Part shown: one piece after another, positions 1 to 11,002 of the stretch
Layout: each line of letters begins with the position of its first letter
How positions within the stretch are numbered: position 1 is the stretch's first letter
DNA from: Cudoniella acicularis
Taxonomy: Eukaryota; Ascomycota; Leotiomycetes; Helotiales; Helotiaceae
DNA length: 26,089 nucleotides
Assembly: GCA_013054445.1 (NCBI GenBank)
Contig: JAAMPI010000778.1
Location: 1-26,089 of the forward strand
Reading direction: 5' to 3'
The notes under the pieces: generated by a model
Told to the model about the DNA's origin: nothing
Seen by the model: the letters and a program-made list of their open reading frames with translations, nothing else
Databases searched by the model: none
Program-made: the position numbers and the translations under genes

Positions 1-345
1 TGGTATCGCTATATTACGTGGGAGGGGTTTATTTAGCCTTGCAAGCGTCAAGCAGGTTCTGGTAGAGCGTTATCCTTATCAAGTGATGATATTGGAATAT
101 GAGTTGAGCACGAAGCTCCAACATAGGAAAACTATATGGCTATATAGGTCTCAGGCGACTCCCCAGATCCCGGACTCCATCATGTGATCTGATCACATGA
201 TCCAGGGTCGTGACATCACCCTTACCCCTCGATCTTCACCTTGCCAGTAATCTCTTTACCCCTCGATCGCGGCCCTAATCCCGCTTCGCCTTAGTTTGGT
301 CCGGTGATCCTTGTCGTCAAGAAATCTCTCATTTACCTTCTCAGT
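1..345. other. Gene-free left edge with an 11-bp palindrome
   Basis: I see no convincing coding region here. The notable element is a perfect inverted repeat at 179-201: the left arm atcatgtgatc (179-189) is the reverse complement of gatcacatgat (191-201), with one base between. CT-rich text follows. The stretch lies beyond the 3' end of the GFA-type gene. Confidence 0.5.
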
Positions 346-957
346 TCACGCAAAATCCGACCCTCCTGTGTGCCTCGGAGCTCCACCAGTTCCCTCACAT
401 GCCATCCTCCCAATCCACGGCACCTCAACATCAATCCAACAATGTCTCACAGGAATCAACCAATCCTTCTCCAAATCCTCACGATCAATCGTTCCCGTCC
501 AAATATCCAGAAACGGCGGGAACGGCGCTGGCATTTGATCGATATTGTATGTCAAACTCGTCCCACAGCGAGCGCAAAAACTTCTTGTTATTACAGTGGA
601 TGAGTGATAAAATGCGAGGAAAGTATCGCTTCTTTTGAATTCTGCTGGAGGGAAGATGTCTGCTGCTGGGATCCACTCCTTCGATTCTTTTCCGTTCCGA
701 GATTCCAGTTTGAATGAGACGTATGAATTGAGGCATGCGAAGGCGTAGTTGACCAGCGCGCCAGAGGAGGTTCGGCAGTCATTGCAGTGACATATCAAGG
801 ACATTGGGAATCGAATCTTCTCGTCTTCAGGGACATTGGATTGATCCTTGGTTGGATGCAAGAATCGGTCATTCAGGGCGGGGACATCGACTTTGTAGCG
901 GATGGCGCGACAGTTGCAACCGCCGTGGACAATGAACGCATGGTCTGGGAGAGGCAT
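346..957 (-). CDS. GFA/CENP-V-type zinc-binding protein (glutathione-dependent formaldehyde-activating enzyme family)
   Basis: Single-exon gene of 203 codons. I chose the ATG at 957 because the GFA fold begins just after it; upstream in-frame residues look unrelated. The zinc pattern of the family is visible: C14-x-C16 in HGGCNC, a C56-H-C58-x2-C61 cluster in ICHCNDC, and C128-x2-C131 in FCARCG. Members of this family are small zinc proteins named after bacterial Gfa, which was proposed to promote glutathione-formaldehyde adduct formation. For most fungal members the substrate is unknown, so the family call is firm but the reaction is not. It probably acts in the cytosol, as no signal or membrane segment is seen. 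Nothing nearby suggests an operon-like partner. Confidence 0.85.
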   Translation of the reverse strand: MPLPDHAFIVHGGCNCRAIRYKVDVPALNDRFLHPTKDQSNVPEDEKIRFPMSLICHCNDCRTSSGALVNYAFACLNSYVSFKLESRNGKESKEWIPAADIFPPAEFKRSDTFLAFYHSSTVITRSFCARCGTSLTYNIDQMPAPFPPFLDIWTGTIDREDLEKDWLIPVRHCWIDVEVPWIGRMACEGTGGAPRHTGGSDFA

Positions 958-2783
958 AATTGATATTTTTTTGAAGTTTTCTGTGGATTTCGCCTCTTTA
1001 TGCTCATCTCGAACCCTGGTGAGCTGCCAGCGAGTGGACGCGATGCGATTTGCGAGGATCGCGACGCAGGTAAGCACTACTCTGTACTGTGTATCCTTTA
1101 CAAATCAATGCTAGCTGTAAACTACTGCTTATCATTCGCCATCTCGCCCGTCTCACGGTGGTGCATTGGATGTGCGGGTTGTATTGATTGACTTTCGCCG
1201 TTTTGATAGGGAATCATTACTAAATGTTGTTGATAAGCCTTTCATACCAGCACATAGAGAATCATAGATGGATGTCAAATGCGAAGCAACCGGTCATACA
1301 TTCTTCGAGGGCGGATTAGTTGATTTTGAGCTTACAGTCATAACACAATCTGAACTGCAAGGTGAAGAGGAGGTCTTTCAGTGGTAGCAGCCTTCGAGTG
1401 TTCATGAGATTCGGCAATGAGACAACGAGGCACCAAGGATTCGAAGGATTGAAATGGTCCGATGGTGTCTGCTTGACGGAGTTTCAGGCTCAGATGTAAA
1501 ATGGAAAAAGTCAAAGCCTCTAGTCGAGTTCTCGAGGACGATCAGGATTCAGAAGAATACGTATCACGTGGTCCACGTTCAAGTCCCTCTCGTCCTTTTT
1601 CGCCCAAGAGTGCCCTCAAAGAACTTAAAATCCTACTTTCAGAATACGATCCGATCTTTCGATTCATCATCTAGTAGAACCTCATCTGTCAATCTTCAAA
1701 ATCCCGAAAACATGTGATGTCTCACTTAGTTAGCATCATCTTTTGTTGCATATCGCACCTCAAGATCAAGTCTAAGTCGAAGCCCAAGTCAAGTCCAAGT
1801 CAACATTTTATCTCTGATTCGCCCGCACTTCAAGGCTCAAAGTTTCAAGGGAACCAATCAGGATGATTACCTAGGTTTGTTGCATATCGCACATCGAGGA
1901 CGAATATGCGGGATGATTAGGAAACCAACAGGCACCAAGGCACCAACATTCTCACACTCAAATCTGCCCATGCGCTTTGTCTCGCTTAGAAATGTCGCGA
2001 TTTCGATACAAAGCACAATTGTAACGCACGCAAATTACAACTTTTCTAAACCTCAAAATATATAATCGCATCGCATTAATTGTAAGTAGTTGTTACAAAA
2101 GGCTGAATTTTAATGGGGTGAGAATGCTAAAAACTTTTAGCGAAGTCTTCGATTTTGATAGGTTGGTGCCCTGTTGCTTCTAATCAATCCCATCTTTCCG
2201 AAGATGCAACCACCATGAAGCCCCTCACTCTCAATCGTGAGATAGTATCACGTGATGGGAAAGATTCATGAATGTCAAGAAATTCTCGAGGGCTTCATAT
2301 CGAGGCTAAAAGAGTCTTCAAAGTTGTTGATGTTACTCGAGATTGAGAGGTAATTTTCACCGTTGTGGTAAAGGGTGCTGCTTTCCCAGTCTGCATCCCG
2401 GATCCACCGGAACCACGAGGTTTACGATAATCACGATCCACAGTTACAACAACAATCAAATGCAATATACAGATACAAGTGTGAAGAAATTCTTGATCTT
2501 TTAGTCTATGACCGTTAAAACCCATAAAGTCATAAAGCCCTGAAGTCCTCATCTATCCATGCTCACATGATCCGTTCCATCCCATCCTCATTCGCCCGCG
2601 ACAAAAAATCGCTCACTCCGCATCCGTCAACACCATGGTATCTTTTATATCCCACGCCGATCAGATCTGTCCAGTATACCAGTCATGATTCAATTTCCCA
2701 TTCCCAAAACTCCTCAAAATGCTTATCAAACCAAGACCCCAGTCATTATCATATCCAAGTACACTGCCCAAGCTCGCGATGGT
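958..2783. other. Intergenic stretch with short repeats, no supported gene
   Basis: Several short open frames occur on both strands, but none shows family motifs or convincing codon use. A 17-bp word, tttgttgcatatcgcac, occurs near 1743 and again near 1875. Around 1765-1805 there is a degenerate tandem run built on the unit aagtc. CACGTG boxes occur near 1565 and 2249. An 85-codon frame on the minus strand at 2295-2552 was considered but lacks support. Confidence 0.4.
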
Positions 2784-3095
2784 TCACGACTTGGCCTGTC
2801 CCGCAGCAGCAAACAACGCATCCCAATCACCCATCTGCCTCGCCATGCTCTTCTCCGAGCTCAAGACACTCTCGTCGCGGATATGAAATGGTGGTCGGGA
2901 GGTTTGGAAAGATGAGAGTCGTTGTGTGCGTAATTGGGATGTTTCTTTTGGGTCGACGATCTTGTATTCTCCTTCATATCTATTGAGGATTTGTAAGTCA
3001 TTGTTTTCTTGACTGGGTGGATGAGGAGCGTACCCTGAACCGTTCATTGCGGTGATGGAGGTGGTGTCGGTGGCGACGGCGTTTTGGCGGGGCAT
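2784..3095 (-). CDS. Small hypothetical protein (103 aa)
   Basis: Intronless frame of 103 codons. I chose the ATG at 3095 because it has A at -3 and codon use downstream is C-ending, as in the better-supported genes here. The longer in-frame start at 3137 is possible. The N-terminal third is Ser/Thr/Asn-rich and probably disordered. The C-terminal half is charged and ends in a Trp-containing stretch (GDWDALFAAAG) that could be a short helix. No signal peptide, membrane segment or known domain was recognised. It could also be the last exon of a larger gene, though no acceptor was convincing. Function unknown. Confidence 0.5.
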   Translation of the reverse strand: MPRQNAVATDTTSITAMNGSGYAPHPPSQENNDLQILNRYEGEYKIVDPKETSQLRTQRLSSFQTSRPPFHIRDESVLSSEKSMARQMGDWDALFAAAGQAKS

Positions 3096-4321
3096 GCTGA
3101 TGGTGGAGATTGATGTCTTTTCGCTGGCAGATTGCAATAATGCTGTATCGAATGATGGCTCCAGAAGAGCAAGTGCTGAGGGATAGGCTTCTTGTCGCTG
3201 AATGATGATGGCTTCGAAGAAGGGATACTGTCGCCGATGGTGTATATTGGGGGCGATACGATAGCAGATAGATGTCTTGTTGGCCTGAAGGATAGCTTTT
3301 GGAGAGCAAAGCTTGGAGGCGGAGTCGATGTTTATAAACTAAAATTGGATGGAGATTTCAAATTTGGTGTGATAAGGAAAATGGATGGGAAGGAGGGAAG
3401 GTCCTGTTTATGAGAATTTGATCGCGATTTGGTCTCACTCTGCGCAAGCAGATATCAGCGCTCTCGGCGTTGCCATAAGACATTGCCACGTATGCTCACG
3501 TAAATCATTCTCGTCTCGGGTTCAAGACCCAGTCGGAAGCCCTGGATGCTTGCACTGCCCGCCAATATATGCGCCAAGAGAATGCCCTTCAGCAGCACAG
3601 GGATCGCAAAGCAGGCTTTTGAGGTCGATCGCAACCAACGAAAACTCTATCCCCCTCAGCACGTCTCTTGTGGGACTAGATTGGGCATATATTGGGCAAT
3701 TCTGTTGGTCTTGTGGCATGACTGTGCAGTTGCACATGTGGGATGATAGCAAAAATAGTGTCAGGACGTGGTATTTTTAATTGCGCGCGCAGGCAAATAC
3801 GATCGCGACCTGCAACAAACTGCAAGCAACACATGCTTTTGCTGTACGCTGCTCGACTTGAAACCCGGCCTATGCGCCTTGCATTGAGGGATTTGTCACT
3901 CGTGATGGGAAGTGTTGAGAGCGGGAGATGGGCACAGGAAAAGGGCAAAAGGCAAACAATGCAGCTTCTCGTAGGATCAAAGACGCTCCCGTCAAACTGG
4001 AATAAAACTCTCAATCCCGACTTCAGGACTCCTGATCATGATACAAAAAGATTCGGTGCCGGCTCATCCGACTTCAAATTGGTGTCACAAAGCGGCCAAT
4101 CTCCTGCGCCCTCCCTCGTCCGTGTTGTTACTGCCATGTCAGCACTAGTGTGTTTGGTACCGCCCAAGTGCAGCGCCACTCAAAATGCCCCCAAATACCC
4201 GGCAAATTTGGGGTCGATGCCCTTTCTCTCACACAGTTCTCGCACTCTTTGCCACCACGAATTGCCTGCGAAAAATTATAGTCTCTACAGCAGAAGTCTC
4301 TGAGTGCTCAGCAACGATGAC
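3096..4321. other. Intergenic stretch, no supported gene
   Basis: This region separates the small minus-strand gene from the HET gene. Overlapping open frames occur on both strands, including 186 codons at 3743-4303 on the plus strand, but they read like chance frames with no recognisable motif. The last few hundred bases probably contain the promoter and 5' leader of the Zn2Cys6-HET gene. Confidence 0.4.
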
Positions 4322-6726
4322 ATGCCTGAAATCACTGATTTTACTATTGATCCACGACTGCAGCCCTCTGGAGAGCCTCGGCGGGCATCCCGCGCGGGAG
4401 ACGCGCCGGATGCTCAGTCGGATGGAGAAGGGAATGATGGGACGAGTAGGAAGAGGCAGAAGCTGAATTTATATAAATGCAACCAGTGTCGCATAGCAAG
4501 GAAGAAAGTATGTTCATCTTCCCTGATCTACGCCGTAGTTGCTAACACAAACAGTGCTTTCCAACGGATCGTGTTTGGCCGGGGCAGAAATGTCAGCGGT
4601 GTCTACAGCACAAGCCAGAAGAGCTGGAATGTTCTGAACCACAGCTGAATACACGTAAAAGAGGTCCCAATAAATCAATGCCACGATCGAAAACAAGATC
4701 ATCGTCCGAGATGCCAGATGCACCTGGCAAGGAGAGTGATGATGATATTTCCTCAGACGAGGCTCCCGAGCAACCACTTCGCATCGGACTGCCCAAGAGA
4801 GTCAAACGAGAACATATCGAGACGATGGAACCTCTTTCGGAAACACCTCAACCTATACCAGTAGGCAAGAGAGACCAACCACCAGCCTTTGCGTACCTAC
4901 CTTTGGGAGAAAAGGACTTTCGCCTCATCTGTCTCAAGCCGGGTCGCAAGGACGAGACAGTAGTCTGTTCGTTCCAGACGGTATCAGTAGACAACCCAGG
5001 CGAGTATCAAGCTATATCCTACTACTGGGGCGGTAGTGATCCTGCCTGGAAAGACTCTGTCAAGATCGAGCTCGAAGACTCGCAGAAGAAAGTTCACGCT
5101 GTCTTCATCAGAAGTAACCTTTGTGGTGCGCTCAAAAGTCTACGCCGTCCTACCGAAGTCAGGAAATTCTGGGTTGATGCACTTTGCATCAATCGTAGCA
5201 ACCCCGAGGAGACGAATCATCAAGTCTCGATGAAGCTTCGTATCTTCCATGCAGCCAAGAACCAGTGCTTCTGGCTAGGTGATGACGAGACCTTCAAGGC
5301 TGGATTGAGTTTCATCACAAAGATTCTGGATCTTGCCAAGATTGATTCACTCGTTCGAGACGATCTATCAGTCGATGGGTGGAGCGCTTTCGTTGCTTTA
5401 CTCAAGAATGTTACCTTTAGTCGCCTCTGGATGGTCCAAGAAGTAACCGTCGCCAAGAACACCACTCTTCATTGTGGGGGACAAGCCATTCAATACGCGG
5501 ACTTCGTCGATGCGGTAGCCATGTTCGTGTCATGTCGAGATGAGCTCGTCCGCCTCTTTCGCAAAAATAAAGAGAATTACATGGAGCTCATTGACCGCAA
5601 GATCACAGTCGCAACACGTTTCATCGATGTCACGCAGAATACGTTACGAACATTGAGGCCTGAGGGGTCCAATCCAATTATTGAACGTCGACTTAGTCTT
5701 GAGGCATTGGTGTCGCTTCTTAGTGACTTGACCTGCACCGATCATCGAGACAGGATATATTCCGTGCTGGCTCTAGCAAAAGATGGTCTTCCACCACCTG
5801 ACGGGATGTTGATGGAAAACTCTTCCGCCTTACAAAACGATCAATCTCTTCGAATAGATTACGGAAGGAGTCTCATCGACGTATATCAAGACTTCGTCAT
5901 CCACGTCATCGCACAATCTCAATCTCTAGACATCATCTGCAGACGCTGGGCATCCGCCGTCCCAAAACGAGAAACAAAACTCCCGACCTGGGTTCGTCCA
6001 CTTCAATCATCACTCCAACCACCATTCGATACCAAATCCTCTGAGCGAACGGACGCAGACAGTTTCGTCGGTCTCCCAGGTCACAAATGCTACTCTGCAT
6101 CTCAAAACAAACCAGCTCAATGGGAAAAGAAAATCGATCCCCACACAAACACACTTCTCGCTCTCTCCGTCAAAGGTTTCAAAATGGATACAATCACTCA
6201 GCTCGGACCTCGCGCTTCAGAAGGCAACATCCTCTACGAATGGCTTGAGCTCGGCGGCTGTCGATTATCTGACAATGGAGATATCGTCCCAGATAAATTC
6301 TGGCGAACTCTAGTCGGAGATCGAGGCCCTCACTGTGCCGATGCTCCATCTTGGTATCATCGCGCTCTTCTCTACTGTCTAAGTCACAGCATGGGCAATG
6401 TAGACATCAATACCAATCGTCTGATCGCCGAATACGAAGCAGAGTCTAAACTCGTCGTCGATTTCCTTCGACGAGTTCAGAGTGTGATTTGGAATCGCAA
6501 ATTCCTAGTCTGTGGGAAAGGTGATTGGGTTGGGTTGGCACCTATGGCTGCTCAGATTGGAGATGTGATTTGTGTTCTTTATGGATGTAGTGTTCCTGTG
6601 CTGCTGAGGCCTAGCAGTATTTCGAACCCTGATTATTGGAGTGTGGTTGGGGAGTGTTATGTCCATGGGATTATGGATGGTGAGGCTATGAATCCGTCGG
6701 GGATGGATCGGGATGATGAATTTTGA
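4322..6726 (+). CDS. HET-domain protein with N-terminal Zn2Cys6-type zinc cluster
   Basis: Two exons, 4322-4507 and 4555-6726, encode 785 aa. The 47-bp intron has donor GTATGT, branch site gctaac and acceptor ACAG, and is phase 0. Splicing joins two frames and completes a cysteine pattern C53-x2-C56-x6-C63-x11-C75-x2-C78-x9-C88 with basic residues (RIARKK) between the second and third Cys. This resembles the fungal Zn(II)2Cys6 DNA-binding cluster. A basic KRQK stretch precedes it. A Ser/Asp/Glu-rich linker follows. The HET domain begins near residue 213, with ISYYWG (216-221), WVDALCINR (268-276) and WLGDD (from 302), then TDHRDRIYSVLALA later on. HET domains mediate heterokaryon incompatibility or cell death in characterised cases; whether this one does is unknown. 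The intron was judged by eye, but in-frame joining of Cys codons on both sides is strong support. No inactivating change was seen. Confidence 0.88.
4508..4554 (+). other. Intron inside the zinc-cluster coding region
   Basis: 47-bp phase-0 intron with GTATGT donor, gctaac branch site and ACAG acceptor. Reading through it gives a frame that ends before the HET region. Removing it restores continuity from ARKK to CFPT. Confidence 0.88.
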
Positions 6727-7022
6727 GTTGAGATGAAGAGGTGGTGGAAAGCTTGTTGAACATTGGGAGATTTGCCCCGTATCCTAGTGCCTAGAAAGGA
6801 ACTAGAGTAGATTGTCGAGCAAGGTGGATCGCGGAGTGCAGAGGCTGAGTTGAAGGATATAGGGGCTGAAGATGTGGAACACATAGGAGTGAGAAGTAGA
6901 ACTAAAATGAAAAAGTCGTCTCGTGAGTCATATCGACAACATTTTCATGCTCAGCAAATGGCCCATTAACCAGTGTCCAATCCCTATCTTTATGCACTAA
7001 CGAAAACTACTCCACATTAGCA
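6727..7022. other. Short convergent intergenic region
   Basis: Lies between the 3' ends of the HET gene (plus strand) and the P450 relic (minus strand). No coding feature is supported, and it probably holds polyadenylation signals. Confidence 0.4.
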
Positions 7023-7668
7023 TCACAATTTCCCAATTAGGAACTCACTCACATCAAAAGCCTTAAACACACTTGGAACAAACTTCAACACTTCAAGTCT
7101 ACTCAAATTCTTCCCCAAGTACCCAAACTTCCCACTCCCAAAACTCAAAAGCGTGGCCTGCATCCTACTCGCGTTCTCCTCATTCTCAAGCCACCTCTCA
7201 GGTCTGAATACATCGACATCTTCTCCAAAGATTTCTTTCCGATGATGAGCGATGTCTACGTAGACGCTGACAGTGGTGCCAGCCGGAACAAAGTGGTTGC
7301 AGATTTTTATTCCACCTTTTGGGACTTCTCTGCCTCGAGGAAAGCGTTCAGTGACGTGGAGACGCATGGATTCGTTGATGCAGGCATTGAGATATGGGAG
7401 GGATTGTGCTTGGTTGAAAGTTATGGGAGAGGATGAGGGAAGGGTTGAGAGTTCTTCTTTGAGCTTTGCGTAGCATCGTGGATTTTTGAGGATGAAGTAG
7501 AAAATCGAGGAAATTGTGATGGCTCTGTTCCATTATTAGTTAGACGCGAGACGAAATTGAGAAACTTGCCAGACCGATACTTACGTCGCTTCTGTAGATG
7601 CAGCAATGATGCTCATACTATGCATAAATGGTTGGAAATCCGAAACCTCTGGATGCTCCTGCTCAGTG
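7023..7668 (-). pseudogene. 5'-truncated cytochrome P450 relic lacking the haem-ligand cysteine
   Basis: Two exons remain, about 7668-7585 and 7524-7023. They are separated by a 60-bp intron (7525-7584) with donor GTAAGT, branch tctaac and acceptor ACAG. They encode the C-terminal part of a P450. The I-helix region reads SIIAASTEATAIT, close to the A-G-x-[DE]-T-T signature. The K-helix ExxR is ESMR. The PERF-like motif is FRPERW. The haem-binding loop reads FGSGKFGYLGKN, so Tyr (TAC) occupies the position where the cysteine thiolate should be. The roughly 300 N-terminal residues expected of a P450 are absent. Similarity stops near 7668, where an AT-rich repeat-like sequence begins. The loss of Cys and of the N-terminus make a working monooxygenase very unlikely. 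The frame otherwise lacks stops, which suggests fairly recent loss. Confidence 0.8.
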
Positions 7669-8909
7669 TATAAAATGATTAAATTAAATTAAATTTACAC
7701 CACCTAATCTAATTTAATCAACCAATCAGAGGTCTAATCTAATTCTAATCTAGACTATTAGATTAAATTAAATAATAGTTTGATTATAGGTTATGTGACT
7801 TTCTCACGTGAGGCGGATGCGACGAGGCCAGAATGAGGTTAGAGCATAGCGGGCGCTAGGCACAACCTTAACCTTATTGCTAAGCGTATACTTACAATTG
7901 GCTGAGAAATTATTCTAAAAGGTTCTTCGGACTTCGGCGACTCCGGGTAGCGTTAACGGAAGCCTCGGCTAGTGCGGTATAATTCGGGCCGGAGTTACCG
8001 AAGCATTGAGCCACCTTAACAAACCCTCTCATTAAAATTATAAATAAAATATGAGAAACATTTTACTAATTTTAAATTATGATTTAAAATTATTAGTCTT
8101 AGTATTTCAAAGAAAACAAAGAGATAATTCTAGAATCTATTGGTTTTAAATATATAATAGTGGTTTTCCTCGATTATTCTCTCTCCTTATTACTTTAAAA
8201 TTCAATAACAAAATAATTATAATTCCTTTTAAGAAACTTTTACCTATTAAAAGACTTCTTTTTACCTCTTTTAATCAATCATGTCTAGGAAAACTTTAAT
8301 TGCTACGAATATTAAGCAAAATCAACCTGATCTGACTTATTGCCTCAAGAACATGCCTAATAGGAAAAAGGCATTACGATCTCGAGACTAGATATCAGAG
8401 ATTCCGACTATAGCATTATTCGTAGTAGAGTTAGTGCAGGTATGTGGAAGAGCAGAACGCTCTTTTGCAGCTCTGGTTCTGCGATATAATAAATCCAAAA
8501 AAATAAAAATAAAAAACTCCCTCGGCTAGTTTTACTCCTTCCCCGCTTCTCAAACATCTTTCTCTCCCCTCTACCCAAGCACTCCCTCGCTCGGCCCTTT
8601 TCGTTTCATCATGCGCTTTCAACTCCTTTCGCCTTAACGCACTTAGAATCCCCCTTCGTTGGCCTTGCCGCAGCTGAAAAGCCTAGCGGCACATCCTATT
8701 TAGAGCCCGAACCCCCGATCTGCCACTCTAGATTTGATCTTTTTATATTCCCACGAAAGCCTCATCCAAGCTCGGTTCTTGCAGCACATCCCACAGAACT
8801 AGAAGAAATTTGTTTAGTGCTAATAAATACAATACCCTTTGCTCGATTATTGTCTAAGGAAGAGAGTAAAAGAGTGTAGAAAAGGAGAGTATTTAAGTAC
8901 AGTAAGTGT
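7669..8909. repeat. AT-rich, transposon-like or RIP-like block
   Basis: From 7669 to about 7800 there are many copies of words such as taatctaatt and attaaattaaat in both orientations. From about 8030 to 8280 the DNA is extremely AT-rich with many TpA steps. A short frame starting at 8281 stops after 36 codons. GC-richer fragments (7820-8010, 8510-8760) hold no supported gene. The pattern fits a decayed mobile element, possibly mutated by RIP, but no transposase or reverse-transcriptase motif survives, so the element class is unknown. Confidence 0.5.
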
Positions 8910-10238
8910 ATGAGGCTAAGCCTGCGACAAGTGGCACGTGAGTGCTTTGACAACACTGCACCTCAGCTCAGAGACGCCTGCTCTGTGATCAAGACGCCCC
9001 CGTCCCAAGTATCAATTAGGAACACCAGTCTTCTATCACTTAGGATGTTAGCGTCTAGTAATGGTGAGGTAACCGTCGGAGGACCAAGTCTCTTCACAAG
9101 GTTGTGTAGCAACCGACTGTTTATAGCCTTGACTCTACCTCAATTAGCGGGAGCTCAGGCACCAGTCTCCAACCTTACCGGATATCCGAGCGGCCTCGCC
9201 AGCGCTGCAGTCGTATGCTACTATGCGGTCTCCTCCGAGAAAGACTACCTATCTCACCGATGACGCCTCGCTGACTTTGGAGCGGAGCACATTTTTCGCG
9301 ATCTAGGAACGGGCTGTCTGCGTAAGCGAGACTCGAAAGTGAAAGGGATTGTTCTCAGCTGCCATGCAGGGAAGTACCAGAGGACATCTTGGGCTTGGCG
9401 ATATGTAGGAAGGCTTCCTGGGGGGCCTGTTATCGAGTTAGGCGTGCCTTTTGTCACGAGAGATAAACTGCGCAAGAAGACCGCGGTAGCGTTTGCTAAT
9501 ATTCCCGCTACGACTAAGAAGGCTGTTCAAGCACCGACTGCTTTTGGATGCGAGGGATACTGGCTTGCTGCGACAGCAGCGTTCTGCCAAGTCGTTGAGC
9601 GGTTATCAGGTGGCCACGACCTGCTCATAGCCTGTACTGCTGCAAAAAACGATATAGCAATTTTACGTCAGCATTACGAAGCTTTGCAAGACCTTGTTTC
9701 AGAAAAAACCAACGAGGTCGAGTTACCTGGCATTCGAAATAAGTCCCTGACCGAGCTTAAGAAGTTGTATGTGCGAGCCGATACTTGGGAAGGAGGTGGC
9801 CGTCCTACTTACGTGAATCGCAGCATCTTTCTCCGGATTATTGGTCACTGTGTTGGCTTCACATACGGGCAGTTGATGGCTGGAGCTCACCGATATCTTA
9901 CAAAGGCTCGGTGGGCGGATGACCTCTTTATCCACTTCCGAGATGAGCTAGAGGCGACGGCTACAGAAGACCAACTCATCCAGGGTATCGAAGATACACT
10001 CGCCGTGTCTGTTTTTCACCAAAGGGAATGCGACCTTCGTGTGTGGGGTCATCGCTTCGGAGATCTAATGGCTTCAACCGTCTCTGGGTGCCTCATCGCT
10101 ATATTCGCCTCTCTTGGCTCGACATGCGGCACTTGGGTTACTGTAACAACTAGTTCGATATCGGAATCTCGACATGAGCAATTTCTGTTTCTGTCTTTGG
10201 ACCTGAGCTGTTGCTGCTATAGCCTGAGCTATAGGTGA
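8910..10238 (+). CDS. Hypothetical protein, ~417 aa if spliced; in-frame TGA at 9261
   Basis: One reading frame is open from the ATG at 8910 to the stop at 10236-10238, apart from one TGA at 9261-9263. Two explanations are possible. First, a 75-bp intron at 9213-9287 with donor GTATGC, branch-like cgctgac and acceptor CGGAG would remove the TGA and keep the frame, giving exons 8910-9212 and 9288-10238. Second, the TGA is a nonsense mutation of a CGA codon. The downstream 300 codons have mixed, non-repetitive composition with helix-like charged stretches, unlike the AT-rich flanks. I recognise no domain. There is no clear signal peptide, and a moderately hydrophobic stretch lies near the C-terminus (GCLIAIFASLGSTCGTW). 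It sits alone between AT-rich blocks, near the glycosyltransferase pair, but any link is unproven. Confidence 0.5.
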
Positions 10239-11002
10239 GCTAAACCTAAGCCAGGCTAAGCAAGCGAGCCGAGGAGGTGCGCCTGCAGTGGGCTAGGGCG
10301 ACCTATTTGAGCTCCTCGGCTACGACTGCCGCTAGCTAAAATTAGAAAGAGTAAGGCAGGGGTTCTTTTAAGGCCGATTCTAGATCCTTGTTCGCAAGAG
10401 CTACACTAAACGACTTACTATACCTCGTAAAATTTAAACTTTAATATATATAAGCACATACTGATCTATTAAGCACTCATTTAACTCTTGTTTGCTACAA
10501 GACGCTGTACTTAAATATATAGAATATTGCACCTCAATAGTAGTCGATTAACGATTCTATATAGTTTCAATCATAGATACATACAAAGAGCGTAGAGCAT
10601 ATCGCGGGGTTAGAATTCTTCAAAATGTAAATGGGCTAGGAACTATACCCAGGCATTTTGCGCCACTAGGCGCGAAGCTTAATATTACCGAAATTCACGT
10701 ATGTAGTTGCAACAAAGTCCAAAAAGGGGGAGGAAATATACTTTCACATACTGCGCCTGGCCAATGTAGTTTAGTAGGCACTCTAGACATCTCCCACTAA
10801 GCTACGGAGAGGTGCTAAGCAACTTGAGAAAGTACAGGGCCCTCGAAACGAACAGTTCTCTATTTCTATCATCTAATTCTCTATTATGTCTCCTCCCCTT
10901 GCGTAAATATTTTACCCTTCTCTCACTCTGCCACAATAGCAGAAGCAACAACATCCTCCCTCCGCAACTCTCCGCAACTCTCGTTGCTAGATTACCACAT
11001 GC
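10239..11002. other. Gene-free, partly AT-rich spacer
   Basis: No coding feature is supported. The part from 10420 to 10570 is AT-rich with TATA runs. A small hairpin occurs near 10660 (gcgcc, acta, ggcgc). Near 10965-10982 a 10-bp unit, ctccgcaact, is repeated in tandem. The right end probably includes the 3' UTR of the glycosyltransferase gene. Confidence 0.4.

Noticed and set aside
2295..2552. 85-codon minus-strand frame
   Set aside because: No homology-like motif, no supported start context and no neighbouring exon.
3515..3540. ggttcaagacc, resembling a tRNA T-arm (B box)
   Set aside because: The flanking stem does not pair properly and no A box or acceptor stem could be placed upstream.
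3743..4303. 186-codon plus-strand frame upstream of the HET gene
   Set aside because: No recognisable domain, odd composition, and it overlaps other chance frames; more likely promoter or leader sequence of the downstream gene.
8281..8391. 36-codon frame starting MSRKTLIATN in the AT-rich block
   Set aside because: Very short, in repeat-like DNA, with no recognisable transposase or gag motif.
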